Made by a program: the position numbers and the translations under genes. Positions 21,632 to 31,720 of a stretch of DNA of 64,000 nucleotides are shown here, one piece after another (the first letter of the stretch is position 1; every line of letters begins with the position of its first letter). Below the pieces are notes generated by a model. It was not told the origin of the DNA and made no database searches. It saw only the letters and a program-made list of their open reading frames with translations. Source of the stretch: Clarkia xantiana subsp. parviflora (Eukaryota; Streptophyta; Magnoliopsida; Myrtales; Onagraceae); the NCBI GenBank assembly GCA_036873135.1, contig JAPTYO010000015.1, positions 4,734,839-4,798,838 on the forward strand, given 5' to 3'.

Positions 21632-22609
21632 TTGTCGTTTCATCGCGCCAGCGGTCACGACACTAACCACTGTCCGGAGTTGAAGAAGGAGATTGAGAAG
21701 CTGATCCAGAAGGGGAAACTTAAGGAATTTGTGGTTGGACGACGGAGCCGATCCCGTTCCCGGTCCCGATCGCGGTCCCGTTCCCGATCCCGCGATCGAT
21801 CCCCGCCGAAGGAGAAACCCGAGTCTTCCAATACCCGCAAGGAGAAGCGGGGGACCATTAATGTGATCCATGGGGGATTTGCTGTAGGAGGTGATACCAC
21901 GGCATCTCGAGAGGTCTATGCTTCTCGGATTCCTATCGATGTGGTGCTGGGCAAGAGGGCCCGATCTTGGACTCCGAAGGAAGAAATGGTTATTCCCTTC
22001 TCAGCGGAGGACCTGATAGGTGTTGAGACCCCGCACGATGATGCATTGGTCGTGACCCTGAACGTGGATGGGTACGAGATGAAGCGAATCTTGATTGATG
22101 GAGGGAGCTCCTCCAATATTTTGTTCATGGATGCGCTGGAGGCCATGGGAAAAACCAAGAAGGATCTGTCGGAGAAGAGGGACGTGGAGTTCGTGGTGGT
22201 CGAGTCTGCGGGGACTTACAATGCAATTATCGGGAGGACCACCATCAACCCGCTGGGGGCAATTGCCTCAACTGTCCATCAGAAGTTGAAGTTTCCGACC
22301 GACCACGGAGTCGGGGAAGTCAGGGGCGATCAGGTGGCCTCCAGGAAGTGCTATGTCAATGCCACTCGAAGGAGGAATCGGGAGGCTATGACTATTTTCC
22401 ACACTGATGCCGATCCCGGAGAGGAGTTTGGGCGTCCCGCCCCGATGGAAGATTTGAAGGAGGTCGAGATTGATGGACCTCAGAGGAAGGTGAAGATCGG
22501 GTTCGCTCTGACTGAGGAGAAGGCCCAAGAACTGATTGATTTGTTGAAAGAGTTCAAGGAGCTGTTTGCCTGTCCCCGAGTGACATGCCAGGAATCAGCC
22601 CCGATGTGA
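21632..22609 (+). pseudogene. T2 zinc knuckle, RS stretch and protease (internally deleted)
   Basis: Opens with the end of the CHHC knuckle (FHRASGHDTNHC), then about seven RS dipeptides at 21743-21800, then GTINVIHGGFAVGGDTTASR and the protease active site ILIDGGSSSN. Just after MGKTKKD roughly 35 residues found in T1 and T4 are missing (junction near 22168), removing the middle of the protease. The frame is lost near 22570 by a one-base shift where T1 reads FAWSPSDMPGIS. Confidence 0.88.
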
Positions 22610-23223
22610 TTACTCATGAGCTGAAGATTGACCCCGTGATCAAGCCGATTGGACAGAGAAGGCGCCCGATGGGTGCCGACAAGAAGATCGCGATCCAGCA
22701 AGAGGTGGGCAGGTTGCTCGATGCTGGATTTATTAAGGAGCTCCGATTCCAGACCTGGGTCGCCAACCCAGTCCTGGTGAAGAAGAGCAATGGCAAGTGG
22801 CGGATGTGTGTTGATTTCCGCGACCTGAACAAAGCATGCCCGAAGGATTGCTATCCGCTCCCGAGGATCGACCAGCTGGTGGATGCCACATCGGGACATG
22901 AGTTGCTGAGCTTTATGGATGCCTACTCCGGCTACAATCAGATCAAGATGTCCAAGGAGGATGCCCCCCACACCGCCTTTTATGCTGATAGCGACATCTA
23001 TCACTATGATGTCATGCCCTTTGGACTGATCAATGCAGGTGCAACTTATCAGAGGATGGTGAACAAGCTGTTCGGGGATATGCTGGGGAAGACGATGGAG
23101 GCCTATGTGGACGATATGCTGGTGAAGTCCCGACAGGCCGAGGATCATGTTCACAACTTGGCCACGGCATTCGAGCGGATGAGGCTTCATCAAGTTCGCT
23201 TGAACCCGACCAAGTGTGCCTTC
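22585..23223 (+). pseudogene. T2 reverse transcriptase
   Basis: RT of the Ty3/gypsy type: RLLDAGFIKELRFQTWVANP, MCVDFRDLNKACPKDCYPL, LLSFMDAYSGYNQIKMSKED with the first catalytic Asp, and AYVDDMLVKSRQAEDHVHNL with the YVDD box. All catalytic residues are present. The frame is fused at 23223 directly to the middle of RNase H, showing a deletion of about 450 bp relative to T1 that removes the RT connection domain. Confidence 0.9.
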
Positions 23224-24360
23224 GCCAAGTCCCCGTCTATTATGTAAGCAAGGCACTCGCCAAGTCTGAAATGAATTATCCTGCCGTTGAGAAGTATCTT
23301 TATGCGTTGATTGTTACTGCTCGGAAGCTGAGACCTTACTTCCATGCGCATGAGATTACTATTCTGACAAATCAGCCCTTGAAACATTTTTTGAACCGAC
23401 CTGATGCGTCGGGGAGATTAGTGAAGTGGGCAGTCGAGCTTAGTGAGTTCCGCTTTCACTTTGCTCCGAGAACGGCTATTAAGGGCCAGACGTTGGCGGA
23501 TTTAATAGCAGAGTCTACAGCCCCCGATCTAGAAGAAGCGGGCCCTGTAGAGGGGGCAACCATGGAAGTCCCGATGGCAGAGCAGTCAGAACAGCCCGAT
23601 GACGAAAACACTTGGGAGATGTATACCAATGGCTCCTCATATTCAGAAGGATCGGGAGCAGGGTTCGTACTGATACCGCCAGGAGGAGGCGAGCCCCTTC
23701 GATATGCCTTGGCCTTGACGTTTAGGGCCACCAACAATGAAGCTGAGTATGAGGCTCTCATCACCGGCCTCAAGATTGCCAAAGGAACGGGAGTTGGTCA
23801 CTTAAAGGTGAAGTGTGATGCTAGCCTGATTGTGAACCAAGTCCAGGGGCGATACGAAGCAAAAAACCCGATGATGAAAAAATACCTTCGTGAGGTGCAA
23901 ACATTAAAGGAGAGTTTCAAGAGCTCTGATATTGAGGCAATCCCGAGAGAGGATAATGTGGAAGCAGTGCCTTGAGCAAGCTCGCCTTGGGGGCACCCCT
24001 CGAGGAAAGTCGGAAGGTGCACTTCTTGGAGAAGGTGATCCTGTCAACCACCGATCAATCAGTGGTATGTGCCATCGAGACCGGATCGGAGGAGCCCACG
24101 TGGATGACCCCGATAGCCGCGTATCTGACTACGGGGGCAGTCCCCGATGATGAAGTAGCAGCAGGCAAATTATGCCGAATCGCGGTCAATAACATGACGG
24201 TGGACAAAAAGCTGTATAAAAAGGGGTATTTAACTCCTTACTTGAAATGTGTGGCTGAGTCCGACACAGATCGGATCCTTAGGGAGGTGCACGAATGATA
24301 CTCGGCTTGTCATGAAGGTGCCCGATCCGTCGTGAGGAAAGTGCTGAACCTGGGCTATTA
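23224..24360 (+). pseudogene. T2 RNase H, archaeal-type RNase H and integrase N-terminus
   Basis: PVYYVSKALAKSEMNYPAVE starts part-way into the first RNase H. The second RNase H follows with WEMYTNGSSYSEGSGAGFVL, where the usual D of TDGS is N, and ATNNEAEYEALITGLK. A frame change occurs near 23970, then LGAPLEESRKVHFLEKVIL and the integrase zinc-finger region (YSACHEGARSV) after a TGA at 24296-24298. This copy is inactive. Confidence 0.88.
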
Positions 24361-25181
24361 CGATGAACAAGGAGGCAACGATGCCCGTCCGATCCTGTGA
24401 CGCTTGCCAGAGGTACGCCCCGAATATCGTGGCTCCAGCTGCCGATCTGACGTCCATCAAGAGTGCTTGGCCCTTCGCGTAATGGTGAATCGATTTGGTG
24501 GGACCCCTTCCTGTTGCAAAAGGTCAGTGCCGATATTTGATTGTGGCTATTGATTATTTCTCGAAGTGGATAGAAGCTAAGGCATTGGCCAAGACAAGGG
24601 GGAATCATATCCTCAAATTCCTCAAGACCCATATTATATCCCGATACGGGATCCCTAAGGTGTTGATCAGTGATAACGGCCCTCCGTTTTACGGGGTCCA
24701 GTGGAAGGAATACCTGGAGGAAATGAAAATTGAGCATCGGACAACCTCTGTCCATCATGCTCAAACCAATGGACAGGTGGAGTCGGCCAACAAGATCGTG
24801 AAGGATGGCCTGAAGAAGAGGGTCCATGCCCTGAAGGGCAAATGGATGGACGAGCTGGAAAATGTGCTTTGGGCTGTCAGAACAACACCCAAACGATCGA
24901 CTAGGGAGACTCCATTTGGCCTTATTTATGGCACGGAAGCAGTTGCTCACGTTGAAATAGTTGTGGCATCCCATCGGACAAGGTATTATGAACCTCTGTC
25001 GAATGATGAAATGAGGCGTCTGGACTTGGACTTGGTCGAAGAGAAGAGGCGGAATGCCGAGGGGGTCCCAGGCTCGGATGCGCTTGGCAACGGCCCGATA
25101 TTACAATCGACGAGTCAAGTCTCGACAGTTCTTTGTCGGGGAACTGGTCTGGCGTCGGAACGAATTTACCCTTTTGGATCG
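24361..25181 (+). pseudogene. T2 integrase, interrupted by T3
   Basis: The zinc-finger end (SCDACQRYAPN), then two stops near 24480, then the catalytic core: AIDYFSKWIEA, LISDNGPPFYG and QTNGQVESANK supply D, D and E. The C-terminal region reads RRNEFTLLDR and stops exactly where the T3 LTR begins (25182). The last conserved residues seen in T1 (INKMSPKWEGPY) are missing because of that insertion and do not reappear after T3. Confidence 0.9.
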
Positions 25182-25504
25182 TGTTAAGTTATGGGATCTC
25201 GGTCAACGGGGTGTCGGCTTTGATCCCACTCCTTATAGGGGGATGTGTGTGATCCGGTCTTCTCAAGTCGCCTTGTCTTTGCTTATGTCCTTCTTCCGTT
25301 CCTTCTTCCCTTGGTTCCTTCTCTTCTTCTCTCCCTTTGCCCTGCAAAAGGGGCAATACCAGACACGGAGGAGGGGGGGGTGGTGCCTGGTGAACCCTCT
25401 CCGATGCCTAAGTCAGAACTATACTTCTAGAGAGATAAAGCTAGAGAGATGTCAGAGCTAAATTGTCCAAATAGCCAAGATGTCCAAATGAGCTGTGAAT
25501 GTGG

Positions 25505-25515
25505 GGTATTTATAG
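25505..25515 (-). promoter_or_regulatory. TATA box of the T3 LTR
   Basis: CTATAAATACC on the minus strand, at the expected position between the palindrome array and the transcribed end. The 5' LTR copy is at 35377-35387. Confidence 0.55.
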
Positions 25516-25695
25516 GCAGCGATGTCATTAAGGTGGCTTAATGACATCGTTAACCTCTAAACACAATTAATTAACCTCTAAGTATATAATTAAGACCTTA
25601 GGATTCGGAGGAGGTAGGCGGAATGGACCGAGCATGGGCGTCTGAGAGTGGTGTCGGGACCCTTGGGGGGGGAGGAATCCGACCCCCGAGGGTAG

Positions 25696-25999
25696 GGGTT
25701 GGGTGAGGGCACCCAACCCCTCCTAGGGAGGGTGGGGTTGGCCAACCCCATCCCTCCTAGGAGGGATCGGGTTGGCCGACCCGATCTCTCCTAGGAGAGA
25801 TCGGGTTGGCCAACCCGATCTCTCCTAGGAGAGATCGGGTTGGCTGACCCGATCTCTCCTAGGAGAGATCGGGTTGGCCAACCCGATCTCTCCTAGGAGA
25901 GATCGGGTTGGCCAACCCGATCTCCCCTAGGGGAGATCGGGTCGGCTGACCCGATCTCCCCTAGGGGAGGTCGGGTGTGGCCACCCAACCTCACCTAGG
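25696..25999. repeat. Array of nested palindromes in the T3 3' LTR
   Basis: Alternating perfect palindromes: a 20-bp unit (GATCTCTCCTAGGAGAGATC) and a 14-bp unit (GGGTTGGCCAACCC), giving a 34-bp period repeated about seven times with small variants (CCCTAGGGG centre; GGCTGACC). The whole array could fold into a series of hairpins in either strand. Confidence 0.95.
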
Positions 26000-26159
26000 T
26001 GAGTTCGCCTCCGTCGGACGGGCGCTTCGGCCCCGTCCGAGCCGTTAATGTTCTCGCGAAGTGTCCGGGTTGAAGTTTCGATTGGAAATCATAAATGGGA
26101 CGATAAAAATACAACGGTTTGGAAGTCAACGGGTTCAAATTGGGCGTATATCCATCACA

Positions 26160-26169
26160 TGCCCCCGAG
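26160..26169 (-). other. T3 polypurine tract
   Basis: The minus strand reads CTCGGGGGCA directly before the LTR start TGTGATGG. T5 (CTCGGGGGCAAG) and T7 have the same tract, the site where plus-strand DNA synthesis starts in LTR elements. Confidence 0.75.
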
Positions 26170-27715
26170 TCAACCAATGGCCTAACCCTTGATTGACTCT
26201 ATTTTAGGATGGTATGACACGCGCAATTTGAAACCGGGATTTTACCTTCTTTGTCTGAATGCCTGCTTACCCATGGATGCGTGCCTCTGACTCTGCCCCC
26301 TGTCTAATGAGATAGAGGAATTGTAAACGTCAGAGTAGCACGGACGTGTGCCTAGGCATACGTCCGTCTGAGGCGGGAGTAATAAACTTATCTCTGCTAC
26401 AGGTGTATACTCAAAAAATACAAACTTGCACAGGGGTGTGATACGAATGCAACTAAACAACTTACGCTTCAAATTCGTGCCGGGACTCCATCTAAGTAAG
26501 GAGAAATTTTAATTTTGGCCAAAAATTTTCCTAAGTATGAAATGCTCAAAAATAAAGCTATCTTGATAATTTTTCTAAGTATGGGAATATACTTAGCTAT
26601 AGGTGAAAGGGATAAAAAAGATGATCTTTCCTTGGCCCTTAGATTTTACTTAAGGCTAGATGGATGGTGGTGATTAAAACCCCTTAAAAAACCCTATCAC
26701 CCTTTTAACATAAAAGAAGAGAGTTAGAAAAATACCTCCAAGAGTCACCATAGCCACCATCTTTCTTTTCCACTTACCCTTGGAGAGCAAGAAAAGGTTG
26801 GAGAGCACCCCCAAGGTAAGGGCCGGCCGGAATTTCCACCAAGGAGCAGAAATCCAGCCAGCCACCTAGCCGGAATCGACGACGGGAGGGAGCTTGGCCG
26901 GAGGCGACGACGCAGCTCCAGGCGGGAGACAGCTGACGGCGACGTGGAGACGGCGAGAGCTTGGCTGACGACGGCGAGGCACGGCGACGACGACTGGACG
27001 GCGTGGAGGGTCGATTGGCGACGACGACATTGGCCGGACATCACCGGCGGGGCACGGCGGGTGGGCGACTGGACTTTTCTCCGGCGACGGCGACGGTGGG
27101 GCGAGCAAGGTCACCTCCGGCGACGGCAAGGCTCAAATTCCGGCGAGGGACTGATTTTCGGGCGTCTTCCAATTCGAAATTCGGGCCCGTTTACCATATC
27201 GGGTCGGGTTTTCCGAAGGTCCGCTCTTTTCCCTTTCATTACCGCGTAAAACGTTGATTTTTGAATCGTTGATATTTGATTGCCGATGCTTGATTGCCGA
27301 TGCTTGATTGCCGAAATTTGATTAAATGTGGGATTACCGTAGATAGCCGTTGGTAGTTGTGGATTTTGGAAAAAAATGTTTGCCGGTCGTCCGGATATGG
27401 TTTCTTGTCCGATTGGGTTATCCCGGTCTTGAATTTGATGTCGTGCCGCCGTTGGTGTGTTAATCTTTGTTGGAGGGTATAACGGTAATTTTTTCCAAAA
27501 CCCGACCTTAGGCTTGGATAAAATTATTTGACTTGGTTGTTGTCGTTGGTTGAGTGTCTTTGGATCTTTGATTGTTGTCGTTAGTCGGGAGTCGGAGTAT
27601 TTCCGGTTCTTCGGAAATTTTCCTTGTCTTGATATTTGTCGTGTCGTGGCAGGTACTATACTCTTGGTGGTGTCCACGTACGCAGACTCTTCAGAGGCGC
27701 CGTATTCTCCGAAGG
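26170..27715. other. T3 region between polypurine tract and antisense gene; no gene supported
   Basis: 1.5 kb with no convincing gene. It should hold the promoter and 5' untranslated part of the plus-strand gene starting at 27716. 26850-27130 is very GC-rich (GGCGACG-type low complexity) and open in several frames on both strands, which I take as compositional. The first 310 bp is also found in T7 at 63697-64000, so it is part of the family's internal sequence. Confidence 0.6.
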
Positions 27716-30111
27716 ATGAGTGAGTTCCTCTTTCTCTTCCTTTTCAGTCGCGTTGCTTCCTTTCCTATTGCTAGCTTAGTATCGTGACCTTCCTTGGGGT
27801 ATTAGTCGAAATTTGATTCGTGCTTTGGGGTTTCTTGTTATCTTTGCCTTAGGTCTTGCTATTCTGTCAGAGAACCATATCACTAGGTCCGATTACAACG
27901 AACATGTCACCCTAGGAGATATCAGTCCCCTAGATGAGCCTTTGTATCCTTTTCTCCCCTCCTTGGGGAATACTCGCGGGACGGCGACGGAGCCTCCTAT
28001 AGGGAAGGTTGCCGTGTACCCCTCTCAGATCCGATTCGGGCTGAGGCTACCTTACTGTGACGAGCTTATAGAGTTGAGCAGGTTCTTCAGGATTTCTCCT
28101 GTGAACCTTGCCCCCAGTGCCCTCCGCGTCTGGGTGGGCTTCCGGGTATTGTGCCATTGGTACTCCTGGAAGTACTCTCTCGTTCTATTCCGATGTTTCT
28201 ATCGGTTCCAGTACCGGACGAGGGTGGGGTTTGCGAGTTTCGTAACTCGCCATCCGACCTTCAAAGATCCCCGATTCTCTGATTTCGGGTTGAGTGGGGT
28301 TGAGTGGGATACCTCCCTCCGTTTTGTGACCCAGATTGACAATTCGGCCAGTCACTGGGCTAAGCACTACTTCTTCATTACGGACCGATACGTCACTTGG
28401 TCGGTCCTGAATGAGGATCGGTCCGATGGTTGGCCTGCTTTTGGAGAGTTTTCTTCGGATGATTTGAAGACTATGAAGATCATTCACGAGAGCAACAGGA
28501 CCCGGTCTTACTGCCCCGTGTCTTTAATAACTGAGACGGATCTTTACGAGGCCGGGATCAGTCTGACTCCTGACTCCGGGGGTTCGGTATGTCACTTGGT
28601 CTTTCCATCTTTATTTACCTTCTGCTCTTCCTTTGTAGGTTGGTTTCATGGAAAAACCTATAACATGCAGGGAGCCCCTGTTGACCTGAGCAAGAGGAAG
28701 GCTCCTTCTAGTTCTGCTTTGAAGAAATCCCCCCTGCCTGGGAAGAAGGCTGGGGCCTCTGGTATGCTTTCTCCTATTTGCTTCTTTATGATATAACTTA
28801 TGTTTTCCTTATCTTGTTTTTCTTATCTTGCTAGTGCACTCCCCCTTGGTGACTGAGAGGGTCGTCTCCGTTGGCAGAGATTCTGGACCTTCCAAGTCCA
28901 AGCCGCGGCGATCTGATTCTGAGGCCGGGGCCTCGGCTGCTAAGAGGAAGAAGGCTGTGGATCCTGCTTCGCCTACTGCTCGTCCTCCGACCCTATCTCG
29001 TGATAAGGAGATGGTGGTCGAAGAGGTGCCTTCCCTGGCTGACAAAGGGAAGCGACCTGTTGGTGGTGGTTCCCCTGCCCCCCAGCCGAGGGCACGGTCC
29101 TCAGGTATGATCTCTACCTTGTTCTGATCCTTGTATGTTTATATTCTCCTTTGACTTGTTTTGCTTGTGTAGGTGGGCCTCCGACTTTAAGTCGGAAGGA
29201 TTTCGCACGGCTCACTGATGAAGATGTTATTGGGTCTGAGTGGACTCCCTTCGCTGGTCTGAAGGAGTTCCACCTCGATAGCACTTCCTCTTTGCGGACT
29301 CCTGAGGTTGGTGTCCGCGTACTCCGCGGTGCCGTTCCCCCTGGGGATCGTGTTGCTCCACCCAAGTCTCCTGGGGAGACTCGCCGCTTTGTTCAAGGGG
29401 TACTTTCTCGTTATGCACCTGTAAGTTGTTCTTTGCTTTCCTCTTATTTCTTTCATAATGTCTATCTTTCGGTTATTCACCCCTTGTTTGAATTGTTAGG
29501 GCATATCTGACATGGTGAACATGTCCTCGCTCGTACTCGAGTTATCTGACGAGAGGAAGACCCTTGAAGACAGCCAGGTTTCTCTCAAGGCTGAGGTCGC
29601 CACTGCTGCCGAGAAGGCGCGTATATCTGATTTGAGGCTGCAGGAGCTCCAGGACCAGGTGTCCTTGCTTGAGACCACTGTGGGCAGTTTGCGCCGGGAA
29701 GCTGAGGTTGCCGCATCTGTCCATTCTGAGGAGCTGCGGAGGTTGGAGACTAAGTGTCGGGCGGAGGAGAGGGCTGTCGCGGTATCTGAATACAAGGCCT
29801 CCTCTGCCTTCACCGCCGACTATAGCACGCGTCTCACCCAGGAGATGAACGAGTTCGGTGAGTATCTGGTTGATCACATATACCGGATTGATCCTCAGTT
29901 CCCCTTTGGTGACCTTGGTGACTTTGGGCCATATGCCACTGGCTACGCGACTGTTCTGATGGGTCAGGCTGCCGTTGCAGACGAGCCTGCCCCTGCCCAG
30001 GTGGATGCTACACCTGTGGAGATTGGTACCTCAGATTCCTCTTCCTCATCTATTTCCGCTGGCGGTTCAGCTTCAGGGGGTGAGGGTGACTCCCCCGAGG
30101 GTTCTGACTGA
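27716..30111 (+). CDS. Antisense accessory gene of T3: six exons, mobile-domain plus coiled-coil protein
   Basis: I read it as join 27716-27719, 27871-28586, 28671-28761, 28835-29104, 29173-29420, 29500-30111. All introns (68-151 bp) are GT-AG, all joins keep frame and the sum is 1941 nt (646 residues plus stop). Residues about 50-175 (YPSQIRFGLRLPY, ALRVWVGFRVLC, LFRCFYRF) resemble the plant 'putative gypsy-type transposon' domain found in plant mobile elements. Residues about 240-360 are basic and low-complexity with a bipartite NLS-like stretch (KPRR, then KRKK). A VPPGDR motif precedes the last intron, and the last exon encodes a coiled coil with YKASSAFTADY and an acidic Ser-rich tail. 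The gene runs opposite to the element's genome. Function is unknown. Intron 2 (84 bp) is in frame and may be retained; the tiny first exon is the least certain. Confidence 0.75.
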
Positions 30112-30576
30112 CTTGTTTATCTCATACTATCCTTGTATATATAACTACACTCCTTCTCCCCTTGTACGGGTTGAGTGTCTTTTGAGATTGTGATGGTGTT
30201 TGTTGTTACTTTCCTTTGCCGCATTATGTTGTTGACTACGTGGTTTGTTTGCCTTTACATTAGTGCTTCTCATGCTTTTGTATATATCTCTTCTCATGAT
30301 GGCTTCCTATGCCTTGTGTATGGCTCTTTGGGTATGAACTCTTTACTTGGTGTGTTTCCTTTACTTATCCTTCTTTCGTGTTTTCCTTCGTGTCTTACCT
30401 GCCATTTCATAAAGAAAAAACATTACTTGTTCTTCACATTACTTTACTTAGAAATTTCTTTCTCATGTTACCCTTCCGAGCATGGTACCCTTCTGACCAT
30501 GGTATCCTTCAAAACATGGTATCCTTTCAAACATGGTGTGATTATCTCTTCTGATACCCCTTACACGGTATACGTT
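30112..30576. other. T3 3' flank of the antisense gene, no gene seen
   Basis: AT-rich sequence containing a short series of near-repeats (CATGGTACCCTTCTGACCATGG type) at 30478-30535. It probably holds the 3' untranslated part of the antisense gene. Open frames here are hydrophobic by composition and unsupported. Confidence 0.5.
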
Positions 30577-31456
30577 GTACTGTTAGACCAAAGATACGCT
30601 CTTGGTGGGCGTCGAAATCTTTTCACGAGACAGGCTCTCGGACGGCACTTAACGTTTCACAGGATAGGCTCCCGGAGGGCACAGGTTAGTCCACCGATAC
30701 CTTCTTGACGGGTGTCAAACTGTTCACGAGACAGGCTCTCGGACGGCACTTAACGTTTCACAGGATAGGCTCCCGGAGGGCACATGTTAGTCCACCGATA
30801 CCTTCTTGACGGATGTCAAGCTGTTCACGAGACAGGCTCTCGGACGGCACTTAACGTTTCGCAGGATAGGCTCCCGGAGGGCTCAGGTTAGACCAAAGAT
30901 ATGCTCTTGGTGGGCGTCGAACTGGTAGTTTGAAATCTACCTCAAGATACGCTCTTGGGGGCGTCGAACTGGTAGTGTTTTTTCTACCTCAAGATACGCT
31001 CTTGGGGGCGTCGAATCTGGTAGGTTGCAAATCTACCTCAAGATACGCTCCTGGGGGCGTCGAATTCGTAGTTTTTGGAAACCACTCTCAAGATACGCTC
31101 TTGGTGCGTCGAAGTCGTAGTGTAATAACTACTCTCAAGATACGCTCTTGGGGGCGTCGAAGGTTGTAGTATGAACACTACTCTCAAGATACGCTCTTGG
31201 GGGCGTCGAAGTTCGTAGTTTTTGGAAACCACTCTCAAGATACGCTCTTGGTGCGTCGAAGTCGTAGTGTAATAACTACTCTCAAGATACGCTCTTGGGG
31301 GCGTCGAAAGTCGTAGTATGAACACTACTCTCAAGATACGCTCTTGGGGGCGTCGAATGTCGTAGTATGAAAACTACTCTCAAGATACGCTCTTGGGGGC
31401 GTCGAATGTCGTAGTATGAAAACTACTCTCAAGATACGCTCTTGGGGGCGTCGAAC
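30577..31456. repeat. Two tandem-repeat families in T3
   Basis: First family, about 30620-30890: a roughly 101-bp unit present nearly three times (GACAGGCTCTCGGACGGCAC and CACAGGATAGGCTCCCGGAG). Second family, about 30890-31456: about ten units of roughly 57-60 bp with the constant part CAAGATACGCTCTTGGGGGC and a variable part containing GTAGT and ACTACTCT. The constant part includes short dyads. T4 and T5 carry different tandem repeats in the same location. Confidence 0.92.
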
Positions 31457-31720
31457 CTGTCATTGACTTGAAGTCATATCTGTGTAAGGATAACTTTGTG
31501 GTTATACCACTGCATTCACTGGAAAATACTTTTGAGTAACTACTACTCCCTTAGGAGCATTCATGTTTTTGTACACTCGGGATGCCTTGGTGCACCAAGA
31601 CATCCTTTGTAGGAAATCAAAGATAGTTGTAGAGATGGAGTAACTTCGTGAGTTCTCCTTCTCATGAGTTGTTTTTGAAAAGCTTGTAAAGCTGAAACAT
31701 GCGAAATGCTAGATATAAAA
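31457..31720. other. T3 spacer, no gene seen
   Basis: Between the repeats and the end of the sense frame. No supported frame or recognised motif. Confidence 0.5.

Larger units (their letters stand above)
19594..25181 (+). mobile_element. T2: Tat-lineage Ty3/gypsy retrotransposon, 3' end missing
   Basis: Plus-strand relative of T1 with complete 5' LTR, primer site, gag, protease, RT, RNase H, archaeal RNase H and most of integrase. It inserted into the RT region of C2 and is itself interrupted at 25181/25182 by T3. Internal deletions in the protease (near 22168) and between RT and RNase H (near 23224), plus several stops and frameshifts, make it defective. Confidence 0.93.
25182..26159 (-). 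repeat. T3 3' LTR (complete)
   Basis: A 978-bp LTR. The minus strand starts TGTGATGGATATACGCCC at 26159 and ends CCCATAACTTAACA at 25182. A TATA box is at 25505-25515 and a dense array of palindromes at 25696-25999. The related LTR of T7 (62796-63686) has the same ends. Confidence 0.92.

Noticed and set aside
22480..23256. A 258-codon minus-strand frame
   Set aside because: Antisense shadow of the T2 RT, whose codons avoid stops on the other strand; the same shadow appears opposite RT in T1.
25182..25461. Integrase frame extended into the T3 LTR as a fusion protein
   Set aside because: The frame crosses an LTR boundary; the same tail appears at 35054-35333, showing it is LTR sequence read by chance.
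26745..27257. Open frames on both strands in a GC-rich patch
   Set aside because: Low-complexity GGCGACG composition gives long frames in several phases at once; no domain or conserved motif.
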